Origin: Promicromonospora panici
GTDB taxonomy: Bacteria; Actinomycetota; Actinomycetes; Actinomycetales; Cellulomonadaceae
Assembly: GCF_900608595.1 (NCBI RefSeq)
Contig: NZ_UWYY01000001.1
Coordinates: 248,001-312,000, forward strand
DNA: 64,000 nt
Reading direction: 5' to 3'
The position numbers and the translations under genes are program-made. Below the pieces are notes generated by a model that had not been told where the DNA came from, made no database searches, and saw nothing but the letters and a program-made list of their open reading frames with translations. Numbering within the stretch: the stretch's first letter is position 1; each line of letters opens with the position of its first letter. This document shows positions 16,678-24,356 of the stretch, one piece after another.

Positions 16678-16760
16678 CTGTCGTCAGTGCAACAGGTCCC
16701 GCTCATCGTGTGTCGGTGGGTGGTCCGCTCGGGTGGCGGGACCTGTTGCACTGACGACAG
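16678..16760. repeat. 83-bp element with perfect 25-bp terminal inverted repeats
   Basis: CTGTCGTCAGTGCAACAGGT plus CCCGC at 16678-16702 is perfectly inverted at 16736-16760, separated by 33 bp. GTT flanks both sides. It lies upstream of the antitoxin gene in a stretch of about 660 bp without genes (16535-17200). The rest of that stretch shows only the terminator-like stem at 16884-16916 and GC-rich sequence. It could be a miniature transposable (MITE-like) element or a REP-like hairpin. Confidence 0.6.
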
Positions 16761-16883
16761 GTTCGGTGTCAGGGTCCCGGTGAAGCCGATGGATGGCGGA
16801 GGAGCAGGGACGCCGCGGTCCCCTCGATCCTCTTGATTCCCAGGTGCCCGCCGGAGGCACTGCCTAAGAGCTGAACAACGAAG

Positions 16884-16916
16884 AGACGGTCTCGACTACT
16901 GGAGTCGGGACCGTCT
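16884..16916. terminator. Stem-loop, probable terminator
   Basis: AGACGGTC (16884-16891) and GACCGTCT (16909-16916) pair, with an inner CGACT/AGTCG stem. A short T-containing tail follows on the + strand. Confidence 0.5.
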
Positions 16917-17200
16917 TCGTCATGTCTGGGGCCGGTAGGCCGTCGGGGTGCGGTGGGGTGCGCGCAGGGCGCGAAGCGCCCGGAGCGCGGGGCCCCATCG
17001 CGGGCCCCCGCCGGCCGAACGGCCCAGCGCGGCGGAGCCGCGCCTTGAGCCAGTAAAGAAAGTCCTCACAACTCCGTGGGTAGTCACTTCTAGGCCCGAA
17101 CGACAGCTCGCATGGGAACGCCCGACCTGCGCATCGTGACGGGGTTCGGGTCCAACATCGCTCCGCGTCAGCCGCGCCCCGGAGGCCGGAACACCGAACC

Positions 17201-18061
17201 CTAGTTTGGGTCGACTGCCTCGGCGAACCTCAAACCGAAATCTGTCGGAATTAAGAGACCCTTATCGAAGGTGACACGTTCGGCTTCCTCGTCAGGCCGT
17301 GAGGCTCGCGCGTTCAGAAATTCTGGCCGCGATTCGTGCCAGGCGTACGCATTATCACCCACGCGAAACTGCTGGTATTCCACCGTAACAAGGCCAAGTC
17401 TGGCCCAGTTGTCCACGTATATCGCGATGCGAGGATCTTCTACAGGCTCCCTCGTGGCGACGTTTCGTAGTTCCAGCACGTGGTTGCGCAGGATATGGTA
17501 GCCCGTGCCACCGGGTGTATTGATCTTTATTCGCACCATTGGGATTCCGTACGGTCCCGTCTTTAGTATTTCCAGGAGGCGCGACGACTCCTCAGGCGAA
17601 AGTTGTTTAATCACCTGCGCGAAGGAGGGGTGGCTGGAGCCACGAGTCCGAGCATCGGACGCGCGGGCCAGCAGGTTTAAATACATATCCTTGAGTTCTG
17701 GCTCATCAAGAGAGTAAGACAGTCCCTCCATCGCTTGGGCCGCAACTACAGGTGACGGGGAGACGAGCTGGTCCTCAGGCGTATCCGCGAGCTTTTCGGC
17801 CAGGTCCTTGTTGAACTGCTTTTCGAAATATTCGCTCCGGTATCCCACCCAATTGGCAAGCGGTGAAAGAAGTTTGGTAAGTGCCATCTGCCTGATGGCA
17901 ACCCTGTCTGCTCTAGCTTGAGCTGCCACCTCCAGCGCTTTCGAGTCCTTCGCAATCTCAGAAAGCTGCTTCTTTTCCTCGGCGTCGCCGCCAAGTTTCG
18001 CCGAGGCCCCGATCGCACTGCGTACGACCGCCGCTCCAGCCACTAGTTCGCCTCCGGTCAT
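17201..18061 (-). CDS. Abi-alpha (DUF4393) abortive-infection-type protein
   Basis: 286 residues. The core LVSPSPVVAAQAMEGLSYSL, DEPELKDMYLNLLARASD and SHPSFAQVIKQLSPEESSRL is the signature of the DUF4393/Abi_alpha family. Some members are linked to phage-abortive infection. The N-terminus is an Ala-rich helix without a signal peptide. Base composition is visibly less GC-rich than the neighbours, which suggests separate acquisition. It sits alone between the toxin module and the HAD-GntR pair at the left end of AICE-2. A defence role is inferred from family and location. Confidence 0.8.
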   Translation of the reverse strand: MTGGELVAGAAVVRSAIGASAKLGGDAEEKKQLSEIAKDSKALEVAAQARADRVAIRQMALTKLLSPLANWVGYRSEYFEKQFNKDLAEKLADTPEDQLVSPSPVVAAQAMEGLSYSLDEPELKDMYLNLLARASDARTRGSSHPSFAQVIKQLSPEESSRLLEILKTGPYGIPMVRIKINTPGGTGYHILRNHVLELRNVATREPVEDPRIAIYVDNWARLGLVTVEYQQFRVGDNAYAWHESRPEFLNARASRPDEEAERVTFDKGLLIPTDFGLRFAEAVDPN

Positions 18062-18234
18062 GGGGTGAGCCTAGACGCTCGGGCAAGGCCAGGGAGATAT
18101 TCTCCAGAACTTCACCCAAGGCATGGAGTGAGTAATGAATCGCGCATGGTGACGAGGCGGCTCACCGCACACCGGCGCACCGTGCTGCTCGGAATGTATG
18201 CGGTGAAGCCCAGGTGATTGTCGTTGCGGGCCGA

Positions 18235-18897
18235 CTACGCGAGTTCCGCGATGTCGGCGGTCACGGCGTCCGCTCCAGCTTCCCGCAGCTCGTCACCTCG
18301 GCGCGGCGTCTTGGCGTAGCCGATGCATGGCACGCCCGCGGCGCGGGAAACCTCGACGTCGGACAAGGAGTCGCCAACGAATACTGCACGGTTCGCCTCG
18401 ATGCGGAGGGACCGCAGAGCTTCGTTCACGGTGTGGGTGTTGGGCTTCATGAGGTCCGGCCTGCCCGTCGGCCGGCCGATGACAGCGGCGATGTAGGACG
18501 TCAGCGACCAACGTTCGAGGTAGGCGCGGATCGCGACTTCGGCGTTGTTGCTGACGATGACCACAGGCTTGCCGACCTGATCGCACCTGGCAAGGAGGTC
18601 GTGCGCGCCGTGGGTTGGCTCGGCTGTGGACGCGGCGGCGGTCTCGGCGTCGTCGCACACAGCCTCGACCTCGGGCAGTGCCTCAGGCGCGTTGGTGGCT
18701 GCCCAGCGCAGGACGGCGAGGTGGTCGCTGGTCGTGCCGATGTGGTCGTCCAGGGCAACGCTGCGCGCCAACATTGGTGCTCGTGCTGCGTTCGCGGCTT
18801 CGAGGTTTGCGGGCGCGGGGATCAATGGCGTGACGGGTCCGTCGAAGTCCAGCAAGACCGCATCCGCGGCGGCGAACACCTCGGCAGCGTGGCTCAC
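18235..18897 (-). CDS. HAD-family hydrolase paired with the GntR regulator
   Basis: 220 residues from a GTG at 18897. HAD motif I is VLLDFDGPVTPL (nucleophile Asp and second Asp, here D-F-D), motif II is VVIVSNNAE, and motif III/IV is FVGDSLSDVEVSRAAG. The Lys of LMKPNTHTVN is present. The cap lies between motifs I and II, as in phosphoglycolate-phosphatase-like enzymes. The start overlaps the GntR stop (GTGA), so both are made together. Such HAD-GntR pairs recur on actinobacterial plasmids; the substrate is unknown and could be a signalling ligand for the regulator. Confidence 0.82.
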   Translation of the reverse strand: MSHAAEVFAAADAVLLDFDGPVTPLIPAPANLEAANAARAPMLARSVALDDHIGTTSDHLAVLRWAATNAPEALPEVEAVCDDAETAAASTAEPTHGAHDLLARCDQVGKPVVIVSNNAEVAIRAYLERWSLTSYIAAVIGRPTGRPDLMKPNTHTVNEALRSLRIEANRAVFVGDSLSDVEVSRAAGVPCIGYAKTPRRGDELREAGADAVTADIAELA

Positions 18898-19739
18898 GGG
18901 GTGACCTTGGTGGCGATGGTGTCCCACATGCTGTCGAACCACAGGCGGGCCTGTGCAACGAACTGCGTACCCGGCGATTCGGGGTCGCCGTCGTCGGTGT
19001 AGTGGAACAGCTCCGAGTCCCGGCCGAGTGAGTCGTACGTGGCGAGTCGGTCGTCGCCGTCACGGACCTCATGCTCCCGGACGGGGTAGAACCCGAAGAA
19101 GACGTCTGTTGCGCTGAGGATGTAGGCCTTGAATAGCGGGGCCGATCCGTGGACCCGAGATTCCACAGTGGCGCTCCGGACCAGGCCCATGTCCTGCAGT
19201 TCCTCGACGCTGTCGCGGATCGCGCCGACGTGGCGAGCGCTGATCGCGGCCGAACGTGCTCGTGCTCGTGCGCTGGCGGCCTCGTCACCCGACACGGCGA
19301 CGGGCAGCGCGAGGGGGCGTGACATGTCCGGCAGGAGGATCCGTATCCGAATGTCGCGGGGCGTGAGGCGTCCGCTCCGGATCTTGTCGAGCGGTTCGGT
19401 GATCGCGCCGTGCAGCGTCTCGGAGGTGAAGCCGACGAAATCGATAGTGACCTTCTCGGCGTCGAAGATCCGCTCGATGTGCGGACGGAGCCCGGCAGGT
19501 CGGGCGGCGCGCTCACGCACGAAGACGCCGCTCCCCTGGCGCGAGACGGTCAGCCCTTCGTCGCGGATGATGCGCAGGGCCTGTTGCACGGTCATCCGCG
19601 CGACGCCGAACGTCGTCGCCAGTTCGTTCTGGGATGGCAACTGCTCGCCGGGCTGGAACGTGCGCCCGAGGATCGCTGCACGGAGTGCCGCCGCTACCTG
19701 CTGGTAGGGCGGTCGCGGGTCGTCCCGGTCGAGTTCCAT
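18894..19739 (-). CDS. GntR-family repressor (KorSA-like) of AICE-2
   Basis: 281 residues from the ATG at 19739. A longer frame to 19856 is rejected because it would run through the operator region. The winged HTH at residues 10-75 has PPYQQVAAALRAAILGRTF, LPSQNELATTFGVARMTVQQ and GLTVSRQGSGVFV. The C-terminal domain of about 200 residues is unlike standard effector domains and carries HVGAIRDSVEELQDMGLV. In pSAM2 the GntR protein KorSA represses pra; here the GntR gene is divergent from a pra-like gene with palindromes between, which suggests the same circuit. Confidence 0.85.
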   Translation of the reverse strand: MELDRDDPRPPYQQVAAALRAAILGRTFQPGEQLPSQNELATTFGVARMTVQQALRIIRDEGLTVSRQGSGVFVRERAARPAGLRPHIERIFDAEKVTIDFVGFTSETLHGAITEPLDKIRSGRLTPRDIRIRILLPDMSRPLALPVAVSGDEAASARARARSAAISARHVGAIRDSVEELQDMGLVRSATVESRVHGSAPLFKAYILSATDVFFGFYPVREHEVRDGDDRLATYDSLGRDSELFHYTDDGDPESPGTQFVAQARLWFDSMWDTIATKVTP

Positions 19740-19754
19740 ACGGCCAATCGTAGC

Positions 19755-19850
19755 CACATGGCCAACCCGGCTAACCAAGTTGGCCACATCTCTTGACATG
19801 GCTAGCCAGGCTGGTGCAATCTCTTCTTGTACAGCCTGGCTAGCCAACCT
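19755..19850 (+). promoter_or_regulatory. GntR operators and promoter of the AICE-2 operon
   Basis: The palindrome TGGCTAGCCA occurs at 19799-19808 and 19837-19846. Related half sites (GGCCA, GGCTAACC, TTGGCCA) lie at 19750-19788. TTGACA at 19793-19798 and CAATCT at 19817-19822 form a promoter with an 18-bp spacer. The first palindrome lies inside the spacer, so bound repressor would block polymerase. Confidence 0.7.
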
Positions 19851-19876
19851 AGCCACGACACAAGGGAGATGCAGAC

Positions 19877-20329
19877 ATGGCGATGCAGCGACGGTTCGCG
19901 GTGAACCACCAGGACGTGTTCCCGGCCGGTGCGGTGATGAAGGGTGAGGTCCAGCCGGTGGCGGACTTCGATGCTCCGAAGCGTGAGGACGGTTCGCGTC
20001 CTCAGCAGCTCGACAAGGAGACGGGCCTGCCGCTGTGGCAGGTGGTGGTCGCTGACCTGGACGACGAGGGGAACAAGAACGACGCGGGTGTGTCGGTCAA
20101 GATCCCGGCCCGGCACCAGCCGGTGCCGCCGTCGGCGGTCTCGATCCCGGGCACTCCGATCACGCTCCGCCTCGTGGAGTTCGTGGGCCTGACGGCGCTT
20201 CCGTACGTGGACGACAACGGCAACCGGCCGCGTCTGGCGTGGTCGTACAAGGCGGAGGACATCTGCGCCCCGGGCAAGGCCGACGTGGCGACCCCGGCCC
20301 GTCCGGACGCGGGTAAGGCGGCTGCGTGA
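19877..20329 (+). CDS. Pra-like replication/integration/excision activator of AICE-2
   Basis: 150 residues; the ATG follows a GGGAGA box. The motif KETGLPLWQVVVADLDDEGN is shared with the AICE-1 protein at 860, followed by VKIPARHQPVPP. The C-terminus is Ala/Pro-rich. It is the first gene behind the GntR-controlled promoter, as pra is in pSAM2. The activator role is inferred from homology and position. The stop overlaps the next gene. Confidence 0.7.
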   Translation: MAMQRRFAVNHQDVFPAGAVMKGEVQPVADFDAPKREDGSRPQQLDKETGLPLWQVVVADLDDEGNKNDAGVSVKIPARHQPVPPSAVSIPGTPITLRLVEFVGLTALPYVDDNGNRPRLAWSYKAEDICAPGKADVATPARPDAGKAAA

Positions 20330-20730
20330 TGAGCGCGGCCCTGCACACCCCGGGGGAGGCGGTGGCTTCGGTTCCCGCCCCCTCGACGGGGGAGCTGCTG
20401 ACGGTCGCTGCTGACGTGGTGGCGATGGTCAACGGCCGCGCGTCGTACGTGACCATCTCGGACACCGGTGCGATCGCCGTCCATGTCGAGTGCCAGGCCG
20501 ATGCGGAGCACCTGGCCCGGCTGCTGCGCCTGGGGCACGTGGAGGACTTCTCGGCCAGCGACGAGCGCGATGGCTTCTCGTCCTGGTCTGGCCAGTCCTG
20601 GACCGGCGTCCGGTTCAGCGTGATGTGCCCGCTGATCGGGCAGGCCCGGCCGGTGCGTGCGTTCCCGGTCCGGCCCGGGGAGTTCGAGCAGTTCGACGCC
20701 CCGGTGCCCTACGCCCTGGCGGTGGCCTGA
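20329..20730 (+). CDS. AICE-2 operon protein with shared leader, unknown
   Basis: 133 residues. The N-terminus contains AVASVPAPSTG, encoded by a 22-bp stretch identical to one at 1724-1745 in a different gene of AICE-1. The remainder (IAVHVECQADAEHLARLL) resembles the AICE-1 protein at 1243. ATG overlaps the upstream TGA, and its own TGA overlaps the next ATG. No known function. Confidence 0.58.
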   Translation: MSAALHTPGEAVASVPAPSTGELLTVAADVVAMVNGRASYVTISDTGAIAVHVECQADAEHLARLLRLGHVEDFSASDERDGFSSWSGQSWTGVRFSVMCPLIGQARPVRAFPVRPGEFEQFDAPVPYALAVA

Positions 20731-20990
20731 TGACTCGCGCGGAGTCGCTGGCGGCCGCCAGGGAGTACCTGTTCGAGGCCAAGAACGGTCTCGACGGTGC
20801 GGGCAAGGCGCTCGACGCTGCGGGGTTCACGGGTTCGGCCGAGACCGCCCGGGATCTGCATCAGGGAGCCGAAGCGCTCCACTTCGATATCCGGCTCGCG
20901 GCCGTGATCGCGCACCGGGCCGAGCACCCCGAGTTCTACGACGAGTCCGGCAAGTGGGTCGGCCGTCCCGACGAGAACGGGCAGAGCTGA
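20730..20990 (+). CDS. Small AICE protein (REYLFEAKNGLD family)
   Basis: 86 residues. The helix SLAAAREYLFEAKNGLDGAG matches ALDVARRYLFEAQDGLNKAA of the AICE-3 gene at 31055, so this small family is shared between otherwise different elements. It overlaps both neighbours by one base. Function unknown. Confidence 0.58.
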   Translation: MTRAESLAAAREYLFEAKNGLDGAGKALDAAGFTGSAETARDLHQGAEALHFDIRLAAVIAHRAEHPEFYDESGKWVGRPDENGQS

Positions 20991-21250
20991 TGCCGAAGCG
21001 ATGGGCCTACGCCGGTCCGACTCAACAGGGGATGGACGACGCGGCAAAGCGCCGTGACCTGGTCGAGACCGCCCGGCAGGGCGTGACACAGATCAACGAG
21101 GCATACGCGCTGCTGGCGTTCGGCGGAGCGTTCCTGGTCCCGCTCGATGAGGGCCTGGGCGAACGGATCTACCAGGTGCGTGTGCAACTGCACGGCCTGA
21201 TCGAGGAAGCCGAATCACTCGTACGCGAGCACGAGGAAGGGATGAGCTGA
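20990..21250 (+). CDS. Small AICE-2 operon protein, unknown
   Basis: 86 residues, amphipathic helical, with a short hydrophobic stretch (YALLAFGGAFLVPL) at the centre. ATG overlaps the previous TGA. In operon place it corresponds to the run of small genes before tra in AICE-1, without clear similarity. Confidence 0.5.
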   Translation: MPKRWAYAGPTQQGMDDAAKRRDLVETARQGVTQINEAYALLAFGGAFLVPLDEGLGERIYQVRVQLHGLIEEAESLVREHEEGMS

Positions 21251-21495
21251 TGGCACTGGATGAGACGACCCGGCAGGTCAACCGGCGCGCGGTCGCGGCG
21301 CTGAACAACGCCCGTCACTGGCTGCTGGAGGCGGATTTCCGCGTCTCGAACTCGATCGGGGCATTGGAAGACCTCAGCCGCTACACCAATGCGCACGACC
21401 CGGCGCTTGAGGAGCTGAACGCGGTCTCAGCCAGGGTCCGGGCTGCTCGTGAGGACGTGGCGCGCCGGTGGATCGCTGAGAGCGAGGGCGAGTGA
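21250..21495 (+). CDS. Small conserved AICE protein (MALDETTRQVN family)
   Basis: 81 residues, closely matching the AICE-1 gene at 2213 over its full length: MALDETTRQVNRRAVAAL, NAHDPALEELNA and RRWIAESEGE. The strength of this match compared with its neighbours suggests strong functional constraint. Function unknown. Confidence 0.6.
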   Translation: MALDETTRQVNRRAVAALNNARHWLLEADFRVSNSIGALEDLSRYTNAHDPALEELNAVSARVRAAREDVARRWIAESEGE

Positions 21496-21746
21496 TGTTC
21501 ACACGACGGATCACGAAGAAGGACCTCCCGGACATCCTCAACGCGATGGGCAACGACCTGGACGCCTCCCGGGTCATGGTCGGGCGGATGCAGGACTGGG
21601 CCGCAGAGACCGGTCTGGGTGCCCTGGCCGAGGCACTGGACTGGGCCGTTGTGGCTCTCACCGACGCGCACGACGCCGCCCATGACGCCTACCGCACCGC
21701 CACCGACGAGACCGACGAGACCGACAAGGAGGCACGGGAGCGATGA
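21495..21746 (+). CDS. Small helical AICE protein, homologue of 2461-2691
   Basis: 83 residues with MGNDLDASRVMVGRMQDWA and GLGALAEAL shared with AICE-1. The acidic tail TDETDETDKEARER is a short tandem repeat. Start ATG 21495, overlapping the upstream TGA; the stop overlaps tra. Function unknown. Confidence 0.57.
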   Translation: MFTRRITKKDLPDILNAMGNDLDASRVMVGRMQDWAAETGLGALAEALDWAVVALTDAHDAAHDAYRTATDETDETDKEARER

Positions 21747-23395
21747 ACGCCACCACGACGACGGGCCTGTGGGCCAGCCTCGACGCCCGGGTCACTGCTG
21801 CTCGTGCCCGCCTGCGCACCGCGACCGTGGGCCGTCCCGGCTGGTCCGGCCGTGCCTGGCGGGTCGGCGCGTGGATCGCGTACCGGGACTGGATGTTCAC
21901 TCGCACGCTGGCGGTGTGGGCGGGTAAGCACCCGCTGCCCGTGCTCCTCGGGGTCCTGCTCGCCGTCGGCTGGTGGGGCACCCTGACCCTCGCGGAGGTC
22001 CCCGGCGACCGCACCACCGGCCCGGTGCTCCTGCTCCTGGTGTTCCTGTCCCCGGGCCTGTTCCTCGGCCTGTGGGCCGCGATCACCCCTGGCCGGTACA
22101 AGCGAGTGATGCACGCCCGCGCGATGGGCGACGCGTGGCCGAAGGTTGCCGAGTCCTGTGGCCTGTCGGCGAGGCGGCCGGATGGCACCATCACCATCTC
22201 CCGGCTACGCCACGTGCGCCACGCTCCGGGTGCGGTCGTGCTCCGGATCGAGACGTTCGCCGGCCAAACGCCGGACACGCTGCACCGGGCCGCACCGGCG
22301 ATCACCACGGCGTTCCGGGCGCACGGGTACGAGACCACGGCCGTCAAGCCTGGGGTGCTGGACCTGGCCCTGTTCACGACCTACCGCATTGCCCCGGCAA
22401 CCGCTCGGATGCCGGAGCCGGAGCGGGCCAACCCGGACAGCCTGCCCGTGGGCCGGACCCGTGCGGGCCAGATCGCGAACCTCGTGGTGCGGGGTCGGCA
22501 CACCCTCGTGGTGGGTGCCACAGGCGCGGGAAAGGGCTCCGCGCTGTGGTCCGTCGTCGGCAACCTCGCCCCGGCCGTCCACGACGGCACCGCCCGGCTG
22601 TGGGGTCTGGACCTCAAGGGCGGGGTCGAGCTGGAGATGGGCCGCGCCCTGTTCGGCCACGTCGCCTACAGCTCCGAAGACGCAATCCCCGTCCTGCGCG
22701 CCCTGCTGCGCGTGATCGACCAGCGCAAGGAGTCCATGCGCGGCCGCTCCCGCCTGCACGTCCCCACACCGGGGGACCCGCTGCACATGCTGGTCGTTGA
22801 CGAGCTGGCCGACCTGATGGCCTACAGCGAGTTCGAGATTCGCCGTGAGGCCGACCGGCTGATGTCCAAGATCCTCACCCAGGGCCGCGCCCTCGGCGTC
22901 GTCGTCCTGGCCTGCGTGCAAAACCCCCGCCAGGAAGCCGTGGGACAGCGCAACCTGTACCCCCAGAAGGTGGCCCTGCGCCTGGACTCGGATATCGAGA
23001 CAGACATGGTCCTCGGGCCGCAGGCACGCCTTGCTCCGGCGCACGAGATCTCGCAGGACGAGCCAGGCACTGCCTACATCGTCGGCGAGGACGGCGCCGC
23101 GTCCATGGCCCGGTTCGACTACTGGCCCGACGACGTCATCCGCGCCGTTGCCCTGCGCTACGCCGCACCGTCCGACCACACCGCCCCGGCACCCCGGAGT
23201 GGCCAGGACGCCGTGAACGCCTGGGCCGACGCTGCTGCCGCCCGCCGTGGCGCTGTGAACGAGAACGAGCCGGTCAAGCCCGACAACGAGGACGCTCCAG
23301 CTCCTCGCCAGCGCAAGCCACGGGCACCCCGCAAGCCCCGCACGCCGCGTGCACCTCGCCCGGCCGCTCCTGCCGCATCCACTGAGGAGGCCTGA
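21743..23395 (+). CDS. FtsK/SpoIIIE-like Tra translocase of AICE-2
   Basis: 550 residues. Two membrane helices lie at about residues 66-80 and 93-112. Walker A is GATGAGKGS at 258-266 and Walker B is LVVDELADL. The C-terminal tail is Lys/Arg/Pro-rich. It is collinear with the AICE-1 Tra (shared VDELADLMAYS, LTQGRALGV, NPRQEAVGQRNLYP) with clear divergence in the N-terminal third. It should pump element DNA into the recipient. Coupled to the upstream small gene by an ATGA overlap. Confidence 0.9.
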   Translation: MNATTTTGLWASLDARVTAARARLRTATVGRPGWSGRAWRVGAWIAYRDWMFTRTLAVWAGKHPLPVLLGVLLAVGWWGTLTLAEVPGDRTTGPVLLLLVFLSPGLFLGLWAAITPGRYKRVMHARAMGDAWPKVAESCGLSARRPDGTITISRLRHVRHAPGAVVLRIETFAGQTPDTLHRAAPAITTAFRAHGYETTAVKPGVLDLALFTTYRIAPATARMPEPERANPDSLPVGRTRAGQIANLVVRGRHTLVVGATGAGKGSALWSVVGNLAPAVHDGTARLWGLDLKGGVELEMGRALFGHVAYSSEDAIPVLRALLRVIDQRKESMRGRSRLHVPTPGDPLHMLVVDELADLMAYSEFEIRREADRLMSKILTQGRALGVVVLACVQNPRQEAVGQRNLYPQKVALRLDSDIETDMVLGPQARLAPAHEISQDEPGTAYIVGEDGAASMARFDYWPDDVIRAVALRYAAPSDHTAPAPRSGQDAVNAWADAAAARRGAVNENEPVKPDNEDAPAPRQRKPRAPRKPRTPRAPRPAAPAASTEEA

Positions 23396-23397
23396 TC

Positions 23398-24087
23398 ATG
23401 AACCGCCCCACACCCCGGGCCGCCGTCCGGATCGCCGCGGACTCCCGGCCGGTCCTCGTGTTCACCGTCGTGCTGACCCTGGCCGTCGCGCTGGCGTCGT
23501 TCGCCCTGTCGTTCGCCTCGCTGCGGGATGCCGCGCTGTGGGGTCGGGTGCCCGAGTCGCTCGCGTTCCTCGTGCCGGTCGTCATCGATGCCTCAGTCCT
23601 CGTCTATGGCCTCGTGGCGCTCGTGCTGCGGGCTCGGGGACGCTCGTCGGCGTGGGCCTGGACGCTCATGTTCGGGTTCACGGTCGTGTCCATCGGCGCG
23701 AACGCCGCGCACGCTTACGACGTCGGTCCCGAGCTGCGCACGATCGTCGGCGTCGTCCTGGTGGCGCTGGCCCCGCTGTCCGTGCTCACGTCGACGCACG
23801 CTCTGGCGTCCCTCGTGGTCGCTGATGGTCCCGTCGTCGAGCCGGAGCCGGTCCCGGCCGCCGAGCCCGTCGACGTCACACCGGAGCCTGTCCCGGCCGC
23901 GCTCGAGTCGGCTCCCGTCGACGTGACACCCGCCCCGATTCCGGACCCGGTCCCTTTGCCGGCCGAGCCGGAGCGCTCCCCGGTCGGTGCCGCTCCGGTC
24001 GCCCGTCGCCCACGTCTGGGCCGGGTCCGGCCGGTCACGCAAGACGCCCTCGACCTGCCCGGGCTCGCCGTTGGGGCCGACGCATGA
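23398..24087 (+). CDS. DUF2637 Spd-like membrane protein of AICE-2
   Basis: 229 residues. The first 130 are almost identical in pattern to AICE-1 (SLRDAALWGRVPESLAFLVP, TVVSIGANAAHAYDVGP) with four membrane helices. The C-terminal half is a Pro/Val/Glu repeat (EPVPAA, VDVTPEPVP) ending in QDALDLPGLAVG. It overlaps the next gene by four bases. Confidence 0.8.
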   Translation: MNRPTPRAAVRIAADSRPVLVFTVVLTLAVALASFALSFASLRDAALWGRVPESLAFLVPVVIDASVLVYGLVALVLRARGRSSAWAWTLMFGFTVVSIGANAAHAYDVGPELRTIVGVVLVALAPLSVLTSTHALASLVVADGPVVEPEPVPAAEPVDVTPEPVPAALESAPVDVTPAPIPDPVPLPAEPERSPVGAAPVARRPRLGRVRPVTQDALDLPGLAVGADA

Positions 24088-24356
24088 TCACCTCACCGGA
24101 GTCGACGCGTGGCGCCGCGTGTGGCCGTCCGGAGAACCGGGACCTGCCCTGGATCGCGGAGGACGCCTCACCCCTGGCACGGGCGCTCATGGCCCGCGTG
24201 TGCGCCTCCTGCCCGGTCCTGGCCAGCTGCGCCCTGGAAGTGGCCACGACGCCGACCACGGCGGGGTTCTGGGCCGGACACGACCGCACCAAATGGCGTG
24301 AGCCCGTGACGGTGCAGGACACCTTGCCCGGTCTCGAACTCGGGGCCGCAGCATGA
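24084..24356 (+). CDS. WhiB-like iron-sulfur protein of AICE-2
   Basis: 90 residues with the WhiB pattern: an N-terminal Cys in RGAACGRPENRDLPW, then VCASCPVLASC (C-X2-C-X5-C), and GFWAGHD as the turn motif. The C-terminal LPGLELG matches the AICE-1 copy. It is between the Spd-like gene and rep, overlapping both. Confidence 0.85.
   Translation: MITSPESTRGAACGRPENRDLPWIAEDASPLARALMARVCASCPVLASCALEVATTPTTAGFWAGHDRTKWREPVTVQDTLPGLELGAAA

Noticed and set aside
16535..17200. Insertion sequence around the 25-bp inverted repeats
   Set aside because: No transposase frame lies between or beside the repeats; only a short element is possible.
19740..19856. Longer GntR N-terminus from 19856
   Set aside because: The extra 39 codons cover the palindromic operators and promoter, and homologues start at MELDRDDPRPPYQQ.
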